Shown here piece by piece: positions 55,213 to 64,000 of a DNA stretch of 64,000 nucleotides. A program made the position numbers and the translations under genes. The first letter of the stretch is position 1. The number at the start of each line of letters is the position of its first letter. The notes beneath the pieces were generated by a model that saw only the letters and a program-made list of their open reading frames with translations, had not been told where the DNA came from and made no database searches. The stretch comes from Desarmillaria ectypa (Eukaryota > Basidiomycota > Agaricomycetes > Agaricales > Physalacriaceae), in assembly GCA_030407005.1 (NCBI GenBank), contig JAUDYN010000009.1, positions 682,001-746,000 on the forward strand. The letters run 5' to 3'.

Positions 55213-55863
55213 ATGAAGCTGGTACATACTTCCACCGTTGTGCAATATATTCCACCGACTCGACGAATAAAGCTCCTGGATACAGCGGCTACTCAAAAAG
55301 AGCTATGGGGAAACGTCGTTTTAGTGGATTCCCAGAAAAAGCCATGGTCTGCGCCGACAGGACCAAAGTACTACTCGACGTTCCCGGACATCATAGCCAT
55401 GTCCCGTCTTGTGCGACATACCGAAAAACAAACGCGTATATATAACATGGTCATGCAGCACAAGGGATCGAGGTCGCCATACGTTCTTCATATGCAGGCC
55501 ATCAACGAGGCGACCTGGCGTGCCCAACTAGATGCCTTTGTTATTCATGTTGTATGCGGGAAAAATATCAGGGTTAATGATGTGGGAAGGAACGAAGAGA
55601 AGAAGGATGGCGCGGATATCGACATCGAGGATGCTCGCAGCTACCACTCGGACCATGAACATTCGGATAGCGGACAGTCTCCCATTGTAGATCCCATGGA
55701 TCATGAGGGGAATGATAGCAATTCTGACATTGACATGGATGGTGGCTCCGATACCGACCCAACCTATGTCTATGCATCTCCCGATGAAGAAGTACCTGAA
55801 AAGGTACCCAGGTGGAGGCAGGCGGCGGCGGACGATAACGGCCACGTACGCCATGATGTCTAG
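55213..55863 (+). CDS. Hypothetical protein, possible 5' exon of gene X3, acidic C-terminus
   Basis: A 216-codon open stretch with normal CpG. The N-terminal 125 residues are mixed without known motif. Residues about 128-200 are very acidic and Ser-rich (DIDIEDARSYHSDHEHSD; later DSDIDMDGGSDTDP), typical of a disordered segment. It ends 55 bases before the X3 core begins on the same strand, and an AG acceptor (ctcacctag) lies at 55,916, so both may belong to one gene. The phase of a joining intron does not resolve by eye. Function unknown. Confidence 0.4.
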   Translation: MKLVHTSTVVQYIPPTRRIKLLDTAATQKELWGNVVLVDSQKKPWSAPTGPKYYSTFPDIIAMSRLVRHTEKQTRIYNMVMQHKGSRSPYVLHMQAINEATWRAQLDAFVIHVVCGKNIRVNDVGRNEEKKDGADIDIEDARSYHSDHEHSDSGQSPIVDPMDHEGNDSNSDIDMDGGSDTDPTYVYASPDEEVPEKVPRWRQAAADDNGHVRHDV

Positions 55864-55918
55864 TCGGTGATTTCTCGTTTCTTTTCTCAAACTTGTACTG
55901 AACATTTCTCACCTAGCC

Positions 55919-56985
55919 TGGAGTTGAAGATGAGGCTCACCAACGTTCTTGCAGGTGGTGACGGCATAAAGATCGATCGTTACGAGCCCAACTTCCTTCG
56001 CGTCGACATGGCATGCGTGTACTACTTCAAAATCTTCGACTTGCAGGCGTTTCAAGACGGGTACGATACTAAGAAGACTCACCACCTCCTGCAAAAGCTC
56101 GACATGCTGATCAACACGGCGCCAGTAAACAAGACGGAGATGCCGAATAGCTGGCCATGGAAAACAATCAACATAGCGTACCTCCTTGGCGAGTACAAGT
56201 GTTGGGATTTTGCTGGAAAGTTCTAGAAGGAGCAATCCGGCATCATGCCGAGAGTCGATGAGTAAGCAAGAGAGTCGTAGAAAGTTATAGTACATTCTAG
56301 ATTCTAGTGCGAAGTAGTATAAATATGAGCTCTGTAGGAGCCATAGAATAACAATTCCTTTACATCTGGCTTTACCAGCCTGGAGTCTACCCTGCGCAAC
56401 ACCCAGGATTCCAACAACAAGGCAGGAGAGGAAGATATCATCATCGGCCCACTGAGACAGTTGGCCATGCAGATGTCCACAGCTATCCATCATCTTAAAT
56501 TCTTGGGGGTGTGGGGGCCGGAATATCCGGTACACGGAATTCTCATTATACGTGGGAAGGCGACATTTGTAAACGCCTGGATGGCATCAAACAAGGCAGG
56601 TTTATCTGGTGACTTTTGACCGATCACTTCAACGTCCGGTCTACTAGATCCATGTTGTTCCGCTTCGAGATCTAAACAAGATAATGTAACAGTTGACCTC
56701 GCAACATGCAAAGGCGTGGCCGCATTTCATGCGGTTTTATCCCGGGTACTTGACTATACCAACGCCAAGTTCCTTCCGGTGGTGAAAGACAGTATAGAAC
56801 GACTTCTTGAGGATATCTTTGCAGAGAAAACCAACAGCGTACACTCATGGTACGATCCCAAGGAGGAGAGAAAGGTGAAACAGAGGGAACGGAAGGAAAG
56901 GAAGGGATTGGCGGTGGCTCCTGGACTTGGCACAATGCATGAAGAGAACGAAGAAAGCGACGATGGAGAGTTATCTGAAGACGGT
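55919..56985 (+). pseudogene. Hypothetical gene X3, PD-(D/E)XK-like core, split by a solo LTR
   Basis: Reads from about 55,919 to the LTR at 56,200 (ending LLGEYK) and resumes at 56,417 in the same frame (AGEEDIIIGPLRQLAMQ) once one copy of the target duplication is removed. Core order: Asp-rich start, IAYLLGEYK (a Glu-x-Lys), a helix RQLAMQMSTAIHH, then PVHGILIIRGKATF. This resembles PD-(D/E)XK nuclease-like folds. A TGA at 56,617 follows; a 48-base GT-AG segment (56,599-56,646) could instead be an intron covering it. The C-terminus ends in Lys/Arg/Glu- and Asp/Glu-rich tails at TGA 56,985. Related to X1 and X2 in layout. Confidence 0.45.
56200..56416 (+). mobile_element. Solo LTR (copia-like family), TSD ACAAG
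   Basis: 217 bp, TGTTGGGATT...GATTCCAACA with inverted ends, flanked by ACAAG at 56,195-56,199 and 56,417-56,421. A TATA-like box (agtataaatatg) lies near 56,318. It lies inside the X3 coding sequence. Same family as 53,419-53,625. Confidence 0.92.
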
Positions 56986-57755
56986 TGAGCGTGCTTAATA
57001 ATGATCCCATTTGTCCATTTACACATGCAGCCCTGCTATATGGTTGTTCATGCATTATATGGACTGTGAGAGAGAAGAATTAGTGAGAGTATGAGGGAAC
57101 CAATGAAAGCAAAACAAGAGTACAACTCAATGCCATGGATGCCTGAAAACCGCAGCTCCCATTCACTGCATTGGTACTGCGGCTGTTGCTCACAAGAGTA
57201 ATTGGAGGAAGCGACAGCTTGAAGGTGATGTGCTGGCAAAATATTGGCTCCAGATATTGTCGACGGGAGTCCGGGTGTGACAGATATCCCTGTCATATGT
57301 CCACGTCAGGGAGCAAGTATAGTACGTAAATCGCGAAGAGTCGATTCTAGGACGCAACAGACCAGTGAAGTCGTGAGAAGAGGGAGCGCAATTGTTGTAA
57401 ACTCAGTGCCGACATAGCTGAACCATGGAAAAGCTGACGTATACCAACACCAACATCAATTCTGATTATTGTCTGACTTGGCTGATCAACGCCACGCTAC
57501 ATTGCCAACCGACGCATTGAACTTAACAAATACGGCTCCTGACACCGCGGTGAACACTCGTTTTTAAATGGTAGCGGTACCCACATATCGTGCAAGTAAG
57601 GAGCTCTGAGCACTTGGTAGTAATCCTTTTTTGCGCTCTACGTAGGTAATAAAAATAAAAGTTTAGGTTAGAATCGGGCGTACAGCGCTAAATAGGTCGG
57701 AGACCTGGTAGGCGCCACACTAGTTGGCATAAATGGTCGTAAAAATGAGTGAATT
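56986..57755. other. Intergenic, nothing recognised
   Basis: Between X3 and the end of the permease gene. Ordinary CpG content, no coding region, RNA gene or repeat that I can support. Confidence 0.4.
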
Positions 57756-59552
57756 CTACATTCGGTACCTCATCCCCACGGTCTTTAAATCCGTCACATC
57801 TTCATCGAGCTCTTCATCCATCGCATCTCCCTCTAGAATATCTCTCCTCCTATTCACCCTAATTAGATAAAACCTCAGTCCCAGCGCTTCCGCGATAACC
57901 AACGCATAACATATCATGATCGTCTGGAACGCTGTCTGGTAGTGAGGCGATTCCGAGGACTTGAAGAATTGTGGGCCGGCACTGAGAATGATGAGAAGGT
58001 ACTAGAGAAGTCTAGAAGATAAGCATACATGTTTCCAGTGCAATATGCAATGAACAAGAGAGCTGTCATTGTCATCTTCTTCGTCACGCCTTTGTAGTTG
58101 GCAGACATTAGTGACATGGAGAGCGGAAGGGCACCAGGACCTACGCCGCGCAATGGATTAGCGGTGGAAGGAAACAAAGAAAGAGACGTTACCCGTGGAA
58201 AGGAGGTAGTAGCCAAAAAGCTTGACGCCGTTGGTGACATCGGAATATATCAGGGCGCTACCAACAACGGGGCAAGCAACGATGGGAATTATCAAGAAAG
58301 TGGATATGTTACGGACGCGGCCTGCAATCCAGCCACTGCAAGTATACCGAACTTAGCAAAAGTAAAATCAGTTACGGAAGGTGTTTGTACCTTGTTAGAA
58401 TGGTCAGAAACGCTATTACCGACGAAGGTATTCCGACAAGAGTTGTCTCGAGGTTAGTGAACCCGAAGCCCTGGGGGAACGATATTGAACGAGCGTGAAG
58501 AATACGGGGGAAAATCACGCACCGTTAGCACCAGATTACCGAAGTTTTGGGTACCGGAATTTGGTATCTGATATTAAAAGGTCATTAGCAAATCACCAGA
58601 ACAAACAAAACATGCATACCTGGGTGCATATAGATATGGCGAAGAAGAACCAAGTTTTTGGATCCAAAAAGCACTCAAAGACCTGGTCGCGTTTCCACTG
58701 ACTCGTCTCCTTTGATGCCTTGCCCGTACCAGCCAGAACAACTCTATCTTGTGCGCATTTCTTCTCCTCCTCATTCAAAAATCCACACGACTCTATCGAA
58801 TCTGGGAGAATGAACAATATAATGAGCCCCCACAAGCCTGTAGCGACACCAAATATCTTACACCTAATGAGCACCAGGAATACAATATGGATTTAGTGAC
58901 GACTTACGATGAACAACCACTGCCATGGAGATAAGGGCTCCTCGATCCTGCCGATCCCATAAGCCGCCAACGAAGCTACCAAACCCCCGAACGAGTTCCC
59001 CGCGAACCACGCTCCAGTTTTGATCGGGATCTCATCTCGCGTATACCACATCGACGTGACATATACAAACGCGGGTGTGATCGTCGCCTCCGCCACGCCC
59101 AGGAGAAACCGAACAGTAACGAGACCACCAAAGTTCTTGCATGCAGCGGTGAGCGCGACGAAGGTGCCCCATATTATCGTGTTGATCGAGACGTATTTGC
59201 CGACAGGGAGTCGTTGTATAAGATACGTCGTGGGATAGGCCCAGCCGAGGTAGCCAAAGTAAAAGACGCTGGATACCCAGCTGTATTGCTGTCCTACTAG
59301 ATGCTACTCCTCTCCTTGGTGATAGCCCCTCAGAAGAGGCGACAAACAACGCACCGTATCAGCCTTGAGCCCGAAGACTGATGCACTGGAAAGAATAGTC
59401 TTGTCAACAAAGTTGAAGTTGTACGTGATAAACATGATTGGCAAGAGTCTCCAGTCGATTTTCCGCAGCACCTTTCGCGCCAGATCAGCATCGATAAAGA
59501 CATTGGACTCGACATCAGCGGATTTAGACTTGATTGAGGTGGCTTCTGCCAT
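57756..59552 (-). CDS. MFS permease, Dal5/allantoate permease (ACS) family, 8 exons
   Basis: Intact by eye, 473 residues. Exons: 59,552-59,355; 59,288-58,908; 58,856-58,620; 58,567-58,523; 58,470-58,391; 58,335-58,193; 58,140-58,029; 57,981-57,756. All junctions have GT/AG, the phases agree and there is no stop. Motifs: the ACS-family start LRKIDWRLLPIMF with the first helix (NFVDKTILSSASVFGL), helix 4 region VRFLLGVAEA, helix 5 GAWFAGNSFGGLV, loop SPWQWLFI, late TGNIAGPQFF and a charged C-terminus. Family members import organic anions such as allantoate, nicotinate, biotin precursors or dipeptides across the plasma membrane. The substrate here is unknown. Divergent from the deaminase gene next door. 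Confidence 0.85.
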
Positions 59553-59973
59553 GACAGGAACGGAGAGAGGGTAAAAGCCAGCTAAACGCGCACTCCGAAG
59601 AGTGATGAGCGGTGTTAAATATCGTATACAGTCGTTATCGTTATCACCAGAGGTTGTTCGTTGATTGATTACCAAATTCAGAAGCATGTCACGCGGCAGT
59701 TGTAGAACCTGATGGGGTCATTTGAAGTAATCAAAATTGAACAGATGGACTATCGTAGACAAGCTGCGTTTGAAAGTTGAACGTTGATGAGCTGAAAGAT
59801 ATGTAAGCTTCAAAACGAAAAAAAAAAGTGAAGAGGTGGGAAATACCATGGATCGAAACTCTCGTTCCGATATTTGATTGCCGTGCCGAGGGTACCGGAT
59901 CTGACTATAATGCTGCACCACATGTACTTCACAACTCTCCTGCCTAGATACCATTGCGGCGGCTCACTGCGAT
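59553..59973. promoter_or_regulatory. Shared divergent promoter region, 421 bp
   Basis: Lies between the ATG of the permease (minus) and the ATG of the deaminase (plus). It includes an A-rich run (aaaacgaaaaaaaaaagtg, about 59,814-59,832) that could exclude nucleosomes, and a few GATA-type hexamers by eye. No experimental support. The two start codons leave room for one common regulatory region. Confidence 0.45.
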
Positions 59974-61074
59974 ATGGCTGACATCGACACTTCTATCTCA
60001 ACATTTATCTCCCAACTACCCAAAGTCGAGCTGCATGTCCATATCGAAGGCACGTTGTCGCCATCTCTGCGTTGGCGTCTCGCACAGAAGAACCGAGTCC
60101 TTCTACCTCAATATCCAACGTACGAATCCCTTGTTGCATCGTACGCGACCATGTACAACCATAGACGAGAAATGCAGGGTGATAACGGCCTCCCGACCTT
60201 TCTCGAAGCCTACTACGGCGGTATGGAGGTACTGCGAACCGAAGAAGACTTTTATGACCTCGCGATGGAGTACTTTGTCAAGGCAGCGGAGATGAACGTT
60301 CGATATGCGGATCCGTTCTTCGACCCCCAAGCGCATACTCGACGGGGAGTCGCCCTCGCGGCTGTGATGAATGGACTTGAACGAGCAAGGGAGGATGCAA
60401 AGAAGATATACGGCGTAGAGGCAGACTGGACAATGTGTTTTTTACGGGATGCGGACCCATCATCTGCGATGGAGACGTATGAGCAGGCGCTCAAAGGAGG
60501 ATTCAGGCATGTTTTTCATGCTGTTGGACTGGATAGTAACGAATATGACCGGCCGCCAAGTCTTTTCCAAGACGTTTTTGCACAAGCCAGGAAGGACGGG
60601 TATTGGATCACAGCGCACTGCGACGTTGGGCAGAAGGACACGCACGAACACATTCGCGAGGTCGCTACCAGCTGTGTTGGTGGTTTTGAGGGCGCCGACC
60701 GCATCGACCATGGCTTGAACGCTATCGAGCGGTCAGACCTGATCCAGATAATCAAGCAACGTGGTCTAGGGCTCACGCTGTGCCCTCACGCCTACCATCG
60801 ACGACTCTCGACAGAGTACGTATTTGGGAATATCAAGCGACTATGGGACGAGGGCATTAGGATCACGATTGCGAGCGACGATCCGACGTACATGCATCAG
60901 CGGTGGGTGCAAGAAAACTTGGAGTTGGTGATGCACCATTGCGGATTCAGCAGCAAGGATATGGTCCGTCTACAGCAGACTGGTGTAGATATCTCTTGGG
61001 CAGCTGAGGACATAAAGGAAAGGATTAGAAAGGAATTGGACGAAGTGGAAAGGGCACTTACCTCGCATGATTAA
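59974..61074 (+). CDS. Adenosine/adenine deaminase-like metal hydrolase
   Basis: Single exon, 366 residues, a usual length for the family. Metal ligands and active site of the amidohydrolase TIM barrel: HVH at 21-23 (in HVHIEGT), His215 in ITAHCDVGQ, His246 in DRIDHGLN, and SDDP at 301-304. Family reaction: hydrolytic deamination of adenosine, adenine or a related purine. In classical ADA the third block is HAGE with a catalytic Glu, whereas here it is HCDVGQ. It resembles an HCDVDQ-type subgroup I know from bacteria and fungi, so substrate and catalytic acid are uncertain. The ATG at 59,974 begins the protein just before the first motif. Divergent from the permease. Confidence 0.88.
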   Translation: MADIDTSISTFISQLPKVELHVHIEGTLSPSLRWRLAQKNRVLLPQYPTYESLVASYATMYNHRREMQGDNGLPTFLEAYYGGMEVLRTEEDFYDLAMEYFVKAAEMNVRYADPFFDPQAHTRRGVALAAVMNGLERAREDAKKIYGVEADWTMCFLRDADPSSAMETYEQALKGGFRHVFHAVGLDSNEYDRPPSLFQDVFAQARKDGYWITAHCDVGQKDTHEHIREVATSCVGGFEGADRIDHGLNAIERSDLIQIIKQRGLGLTLCPHAYHRRLSTEYVFGNIKRLWDEGIRITIASDDPTYMHQRWVQENLELVMHHCGFSSKDMVRLQQTGVDISWAAEDIKERIRKELDEVERALTSHD

Positions 61075-61424
61075 CATCAAGGCCATGTCGAACACAAAGC
61101 TCATCTCAAACTGGCGCTCTCTTAGCAAGTTAGTGACGGCAGCAATGGTACAATGGTAGCGATCTTTGTCATTGTAGTAAGGGAATCACCAATGCTTTCA
61201 GACTTGGTGATAGGTATGTCAGCCATCTGACGAACGGGGCCGGGATTAAATCTCCGAATATATACCAATGCGTGCGCAGCTTAATAAGAGGGACCCCTAT
61301 GCTGGCATCTCTCGTCTTGGGTTGGTAATCCGCTAGAAAGAAGACCTAGTATAAAGGTCCATCATGAGCTGCCTACACATTACTTACAAACCATTACAAG
61401 CACATACCACAGAGTATCCTCAGC
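61075..61424. promoter_or_regulatory. Intergenic with promoter of the NmrA-like gene
   Basis: 350 bp. A TATA-like box (agtataaagg) at about 61,349 lies 75 bases before the ATG of the next gene, and the start context is CTCAGCATGACA. No other feature seen. Confidence 0.5.
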
Positions 61425-62362
61425 ATGACAATTCTTCTCACAGGCGGAACTGGAAAGACAGCCACTCGTATCGCTCGTCTTCTCAAAGACGCCCACCAAC
61501 CTGTCTTCCTCACCTCTCGTAAAGGCGTCGTTCCCGAGCCCTTCAAAGGCATCAAATTTGACTGGCATGACCCGTCGACTTTCGAAAATGCCTTCACCGC
61601 CGACCCGAACATCGACCGGATCTACCTCGTCGTGCCCGCAGGAACCACTGAGGTGCTCCCGCCTATGAAACCATTCATCGATTTAGCGGTGCAGAAGGGC
61701 GTAAAGCGGTTTGTTCTCCTCAGTGCATCTACAGTGGAGTCTGGGGGCCCGACGATGGGAAAGGTGCACGAGTATTTGCTATCGCTCAAAGTCGATTATG
61801 CGGTCATTCGCCCTTCGTGGTTCTTTGGTATGTTGCAAACTGGAGAAGAGACCCAATAGTTGATTGTTGAACTTTGCAGAGAATTTCTTGACGCTGCACC
61901 TTCAGAGCATCAAGGAACAGAACACGATTGTGAGCGCATCGGCAGATGGGAAGATTGGGTTCATATCTGCAGACGATATTGCAGATCTGGCTGTTAGTGC
62001 GTTGACGGACGAGAAGAGCCATAACACGGACCATATTCTTACAGGCCCTGAACTGCTCTCTTACGATGATGTGCGTTTCTTTCTCTCTTTATTCCCTCCA
62101 TCATGGCTAATTGTCATACCAGGTTGCTGCTATCTTCACAGAGGTGCTTGGCCGGAAGATCACTCACACGCGCATCTCCGTTGAGGAGTTGAAGAAGAGA
62201 TATCTTTCTTTCGGTCTTTCTGAAGATTACGCTGGGATGCTCTCGTTTTTGGATGGCCAGAATGCTAACGGCATTGAGGAAAAGGTATTCGTGGCAGCGA
62301 AGAAAGTTACTGGAAAGAGAAAGTTGAAGAGTTTCGTTGAAGCGAACAGGAATAGCTTTTAA
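61425..62362 (+). CDS. NmrA-like/EasG-like NAD(P)-binding oxidoreductase
   Basis: Three exons: 61,425-61,827; 61,880-62,070; 62,123-62,362. Introns are 52 bp each (GTATGT...TTTGCAG and GTGCGT...ATACCAG). Phases fit, giving 277 residues and no stop. The Rossmann fold starts at residue 3 (ILLTGGTGKTATRIA). Later blocks are FDWHDPSTF, DRIYLVVP and RFVLLSAS, then VIRPSWFFENF, GFISADDIADLA and the substrate-side C-terminus (VEELKKRYLSFGLSEDYA). This is the layout of the fungal EasG/FgaFS-type branch of NmrA proteins. No other ergot-alkaloid gene is near, so the substrate is unknown and a general reductase role is as likely. Confidence 0.85.
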
Positions 62363-63002
62363 CGCGTGGATGTATGCTAATTGTCGTGGTATTCAATACA
62401 GAATGATAGGAACGTCATCAATACTCACTAAAAAGCTGAATCCAAATTCTCTCATTCTCTTGGTAAACGTGTATTTTCGTCGCTTCAGATTCCTACTTTT
62501 GTCGGCGTTCGACAGCGGGGGCTAAATAGAGTGTATGTTCCGGGTAATCGTTGTATGGGAACGGGATGTCCTCCATGTGTCAGGACAGCAAATGAATTCG
62601 AACGAGACGCGGGATGGTGGTTCGAAGGGAGGAATGATTCTCGTTGATTTGTCATCACTCTGTGTCGGCCCGCTTCATGCCGGTCGCTCTACAGCTTGTC
62701 AAGTTGTCCACAAGCGTCCACTTCTCGATTACTTCTTGTCAAGAACATAAACAGGTTTGGCAGTGAAGTCAACATGACAACCATGTAACTTTAAATTTTA
62801 ATTGAAAGCTCCGTCGTAGTACCCTTGCCAAATCAGGACATGTACATGATTCACTGATTACTAGGCACTCGACCCTCCTGGAACTTCCGTCACCTAGTCC
62901 CATACTACATCGTCGCTTGAAAAGGGCCGCCCCAACCGCCAAACCTCCCGCAAGGCTGGCGATGTGTTCACTCAGAACAAAATTACAGCAGGCTGAAGGT
63001 AT
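62363..63002. other. Intergenic between convergent genes, nothing recognised
   Basis: 640 bp between the end of the NmrA-like gene and the end of the hypothetical gene on the other strand. Small open stretches only, and no recognised feature. Confidence 0.45.
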
Positions 63003-64000
63003 TCAATCCGAAACTTGCCGTTCTGATTTCCAGTTCCTGAACTCCGCAAGTATGGCATTGTATGTCGCCGGATCATGGTTGGAATTTATAAGCGGCTCCC
63101 AGAATGCGACATCTGACGTCCGGCCGTCAAATGTGGTGAACAAAACCTCCCATGCTGGAGCATTAGGTCGTAGGCGTCCTATACCTCTCATGCGTGGGAT
63201 ATCTTTAGACCTGACCAAGACTTTGAGCGTGATAATGAGATTTCTAGGCCTGAATAATTCATCTGTGGCTCGCTGGAGAATATCAGAAGAGTACGAGCCC
63301 AGAGACGTCGATGTCGTCAAGTGATCGAGATATCCTTGAAAGAGTGGCACGAACTGGTATATATAATGGGGGCATATGATAACGTCGCCGCACATATAAT
63401 CAAACAGGTGTCCCTCAACGACCCTTATGAAGATGGAAGAGGGGAGGACAGGCAGCTGGAATGTTTTTGCTAGCAGACGGTAGATGTGTATCGGTTCGGA
63501 AGGATCTCCAGTGAACACGAAATCTATGAGCTTGTTGTCCGCCGACACCCACCATCCAGAGCTTTGTTCGACGAAATCTGGATCGCCTAGGCTGGGTAAA
63601 GTGCTCAGGGCGCCCACGAAAATCTCCCATAGGAATCGCTTATTCATCTGAGACCAAGCGATGTGAGAACTGGCATCAATCGCGTACTGTGTTATGGTAT
63701 ACAGGTGCTGGACGGTCGTGCGGCACGTATGTCTCTTGTCTGGCTTCCAGACCTGCGCTTCCTGTTCCGTCAGGGTCGTGACATAGAGTTCAAGATGAAC
63801 CAAGATGTCATGCAATAGCCCTGCATCTTCGATATGTTGCGAACGAAGCATAGATAGCAATAGTTGTAGGGGTATGGGAACGTCAGGCCAATATGGTGAA
63901 GAAATCTCTCCTCCGGCTTCCGTTTCTGCACTTGGAGAAAAGTGGTAGAGTAATAGCTTGCCAAGAAGCGGATACAGACAGGATGAAATAGCGGAAGCAA
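63003..64000 (-). CDS. Hypothetical protein, 5' part outside the window
   Basis: Open reading frame on the minus strand from the window edge (64,000) to TGA 63,003, more than 330 residues without a stop. The first in-window Met candidates are near 63,850, but the frame stays open upstream, so the start probably lies beyond the edge. The sequence is helical and Leu-rich with conserved-looking Trp/His positions (KRHTCRTTVQHLYTITQYA; later FVEQSSGWWVSADN), ending DPATYNAILAEFRNW. I do not recognise a domain; an all-helical repeat fold is possible. Base use is normal for the intact genes here. Confidence 0.6.
   Translation of the reverse strand, partial: ASAISSCLYPLLGKLLLYHFSPSAETEAGGEISSPYWPDVPIPLQLLLSMLRSQHIEDAGLLHDILVHLELYVTTLTEQEAQVWKPDKRHTCRTTVQHLYTITQYAIDASSHIAWSQMNKRFLWEIFVGALSTLPSLGDPDFVEQSSGWWVSADNKLIDFVFTGDPSEPIHIYRLLAKTFQLPVLPSSIFIRVVEGHLFDYMCGDVIICPHYIYQFVPLFQGYLDHLTTSTSLGSYSSDILQRATDELFRPRNLIITLKVLVRSKDIPRMRGIGRLRPNAPAWEVLFTTFDGRTSDVAFWEPLINSNHDPATYNAILAEFRNWKSERQVSD

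Noticed and set aside
61425..62362. Calling the NmrA-like gene an ergot-alkaloid biosynthesis gene outright
   Set aside because: The fold branch matches EasG-type proteins, but no dimethylallyltryptophan synthase or other pathway gene is in the window.
62535..62750. Small plus-strand open frame after the NmrA-like gene
   Set aside because: Short, no motif, in the convergent intergenic region. Likely chance.

Overview
The window looks like nuclear DNA of a basidiomycete fungus, probably an Agaricomycete. The intact genes at the right end have several short GT-AG introns. Basidiomycete-type families occur (a DUF6535-like relic, fungal VAT-type MFS and aldo-keto reductase relics). Most of the rest is nested Ty3/gypsy chromoviruses. 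I cannot name the species.

Layout. (1) 1-1,140: end of a gypsy LTR, then the 3' end of a Ty1/copia element. (2) 1,450-2,520: a decayed minus-strand gene. (3) 3,130-33,430: a tandem pair of decayed MFS transporter genes. Copy 1 is split by two complete LTR retrotransposons. Element 1 (4,087-20,969, TSD GTCTG) itself contains element 2 (8,738-17,212, TSD TCTTG) and a 1.7-kb TG...CA unit (18,338-20,044, TSD CCGC). Element B (21,708-30,217, TSD ATTAC) sits further on in the same gene. (4) 34,380-34,830: DUF6535-like relic. (5) 35,582-50,114: pieces of three more gypsy elements (D, E, F), two more long TG...CA units and a solo LTR. One junction looks like recombination between elements. (6) 50,115-50,436: the first three exons of an aldo-keto reductase, cut by the LTR of element F. 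(7) 51,846-56,985: three diverged genes with a possible PD-(D/E)XK nuclease-like core. Two are interrupted by solo LTRs with perfect 5-bp duplications. (8) 57,756-64,000: ordinary gene-rich DNA with an intact Dal5-type permease, a divergently transcribed adenosine/adenine deaminase-like gene, an NmrA/EasG-like oxidoreductase and the 3' part of a hypothetical gene.

The gypsy elements share one plan. LTRs are about 400 bp with ends TGTTATG/CATAACA. A primer-binding site directly after the 5' LTR is complementary to the predicted 5' end of the element's own transcript (Tf1/sushi-type self-priming). Then come an unusual first ORF with an N-terminal transmembrane helix (ORF1), gag with a CCHC knuckle in a second frame, a short A-run plus hairpin at the gag stop, and pol in the -1 frame (protease, RT, RNase H, integrase, chromodomain). 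All copies carry stops. Many are CGA-to-TGA changes, and CpG is strongly depleted from about 21 to 50 kb, which points to methylation and deamination of silenced DNA. The right-hand 13 kb keeps normal CpG.

The permease and deaminase share a 421-bp divergent promoter region and could act together in uptake and deamination of purine-related nitrogen sources. This is inference.
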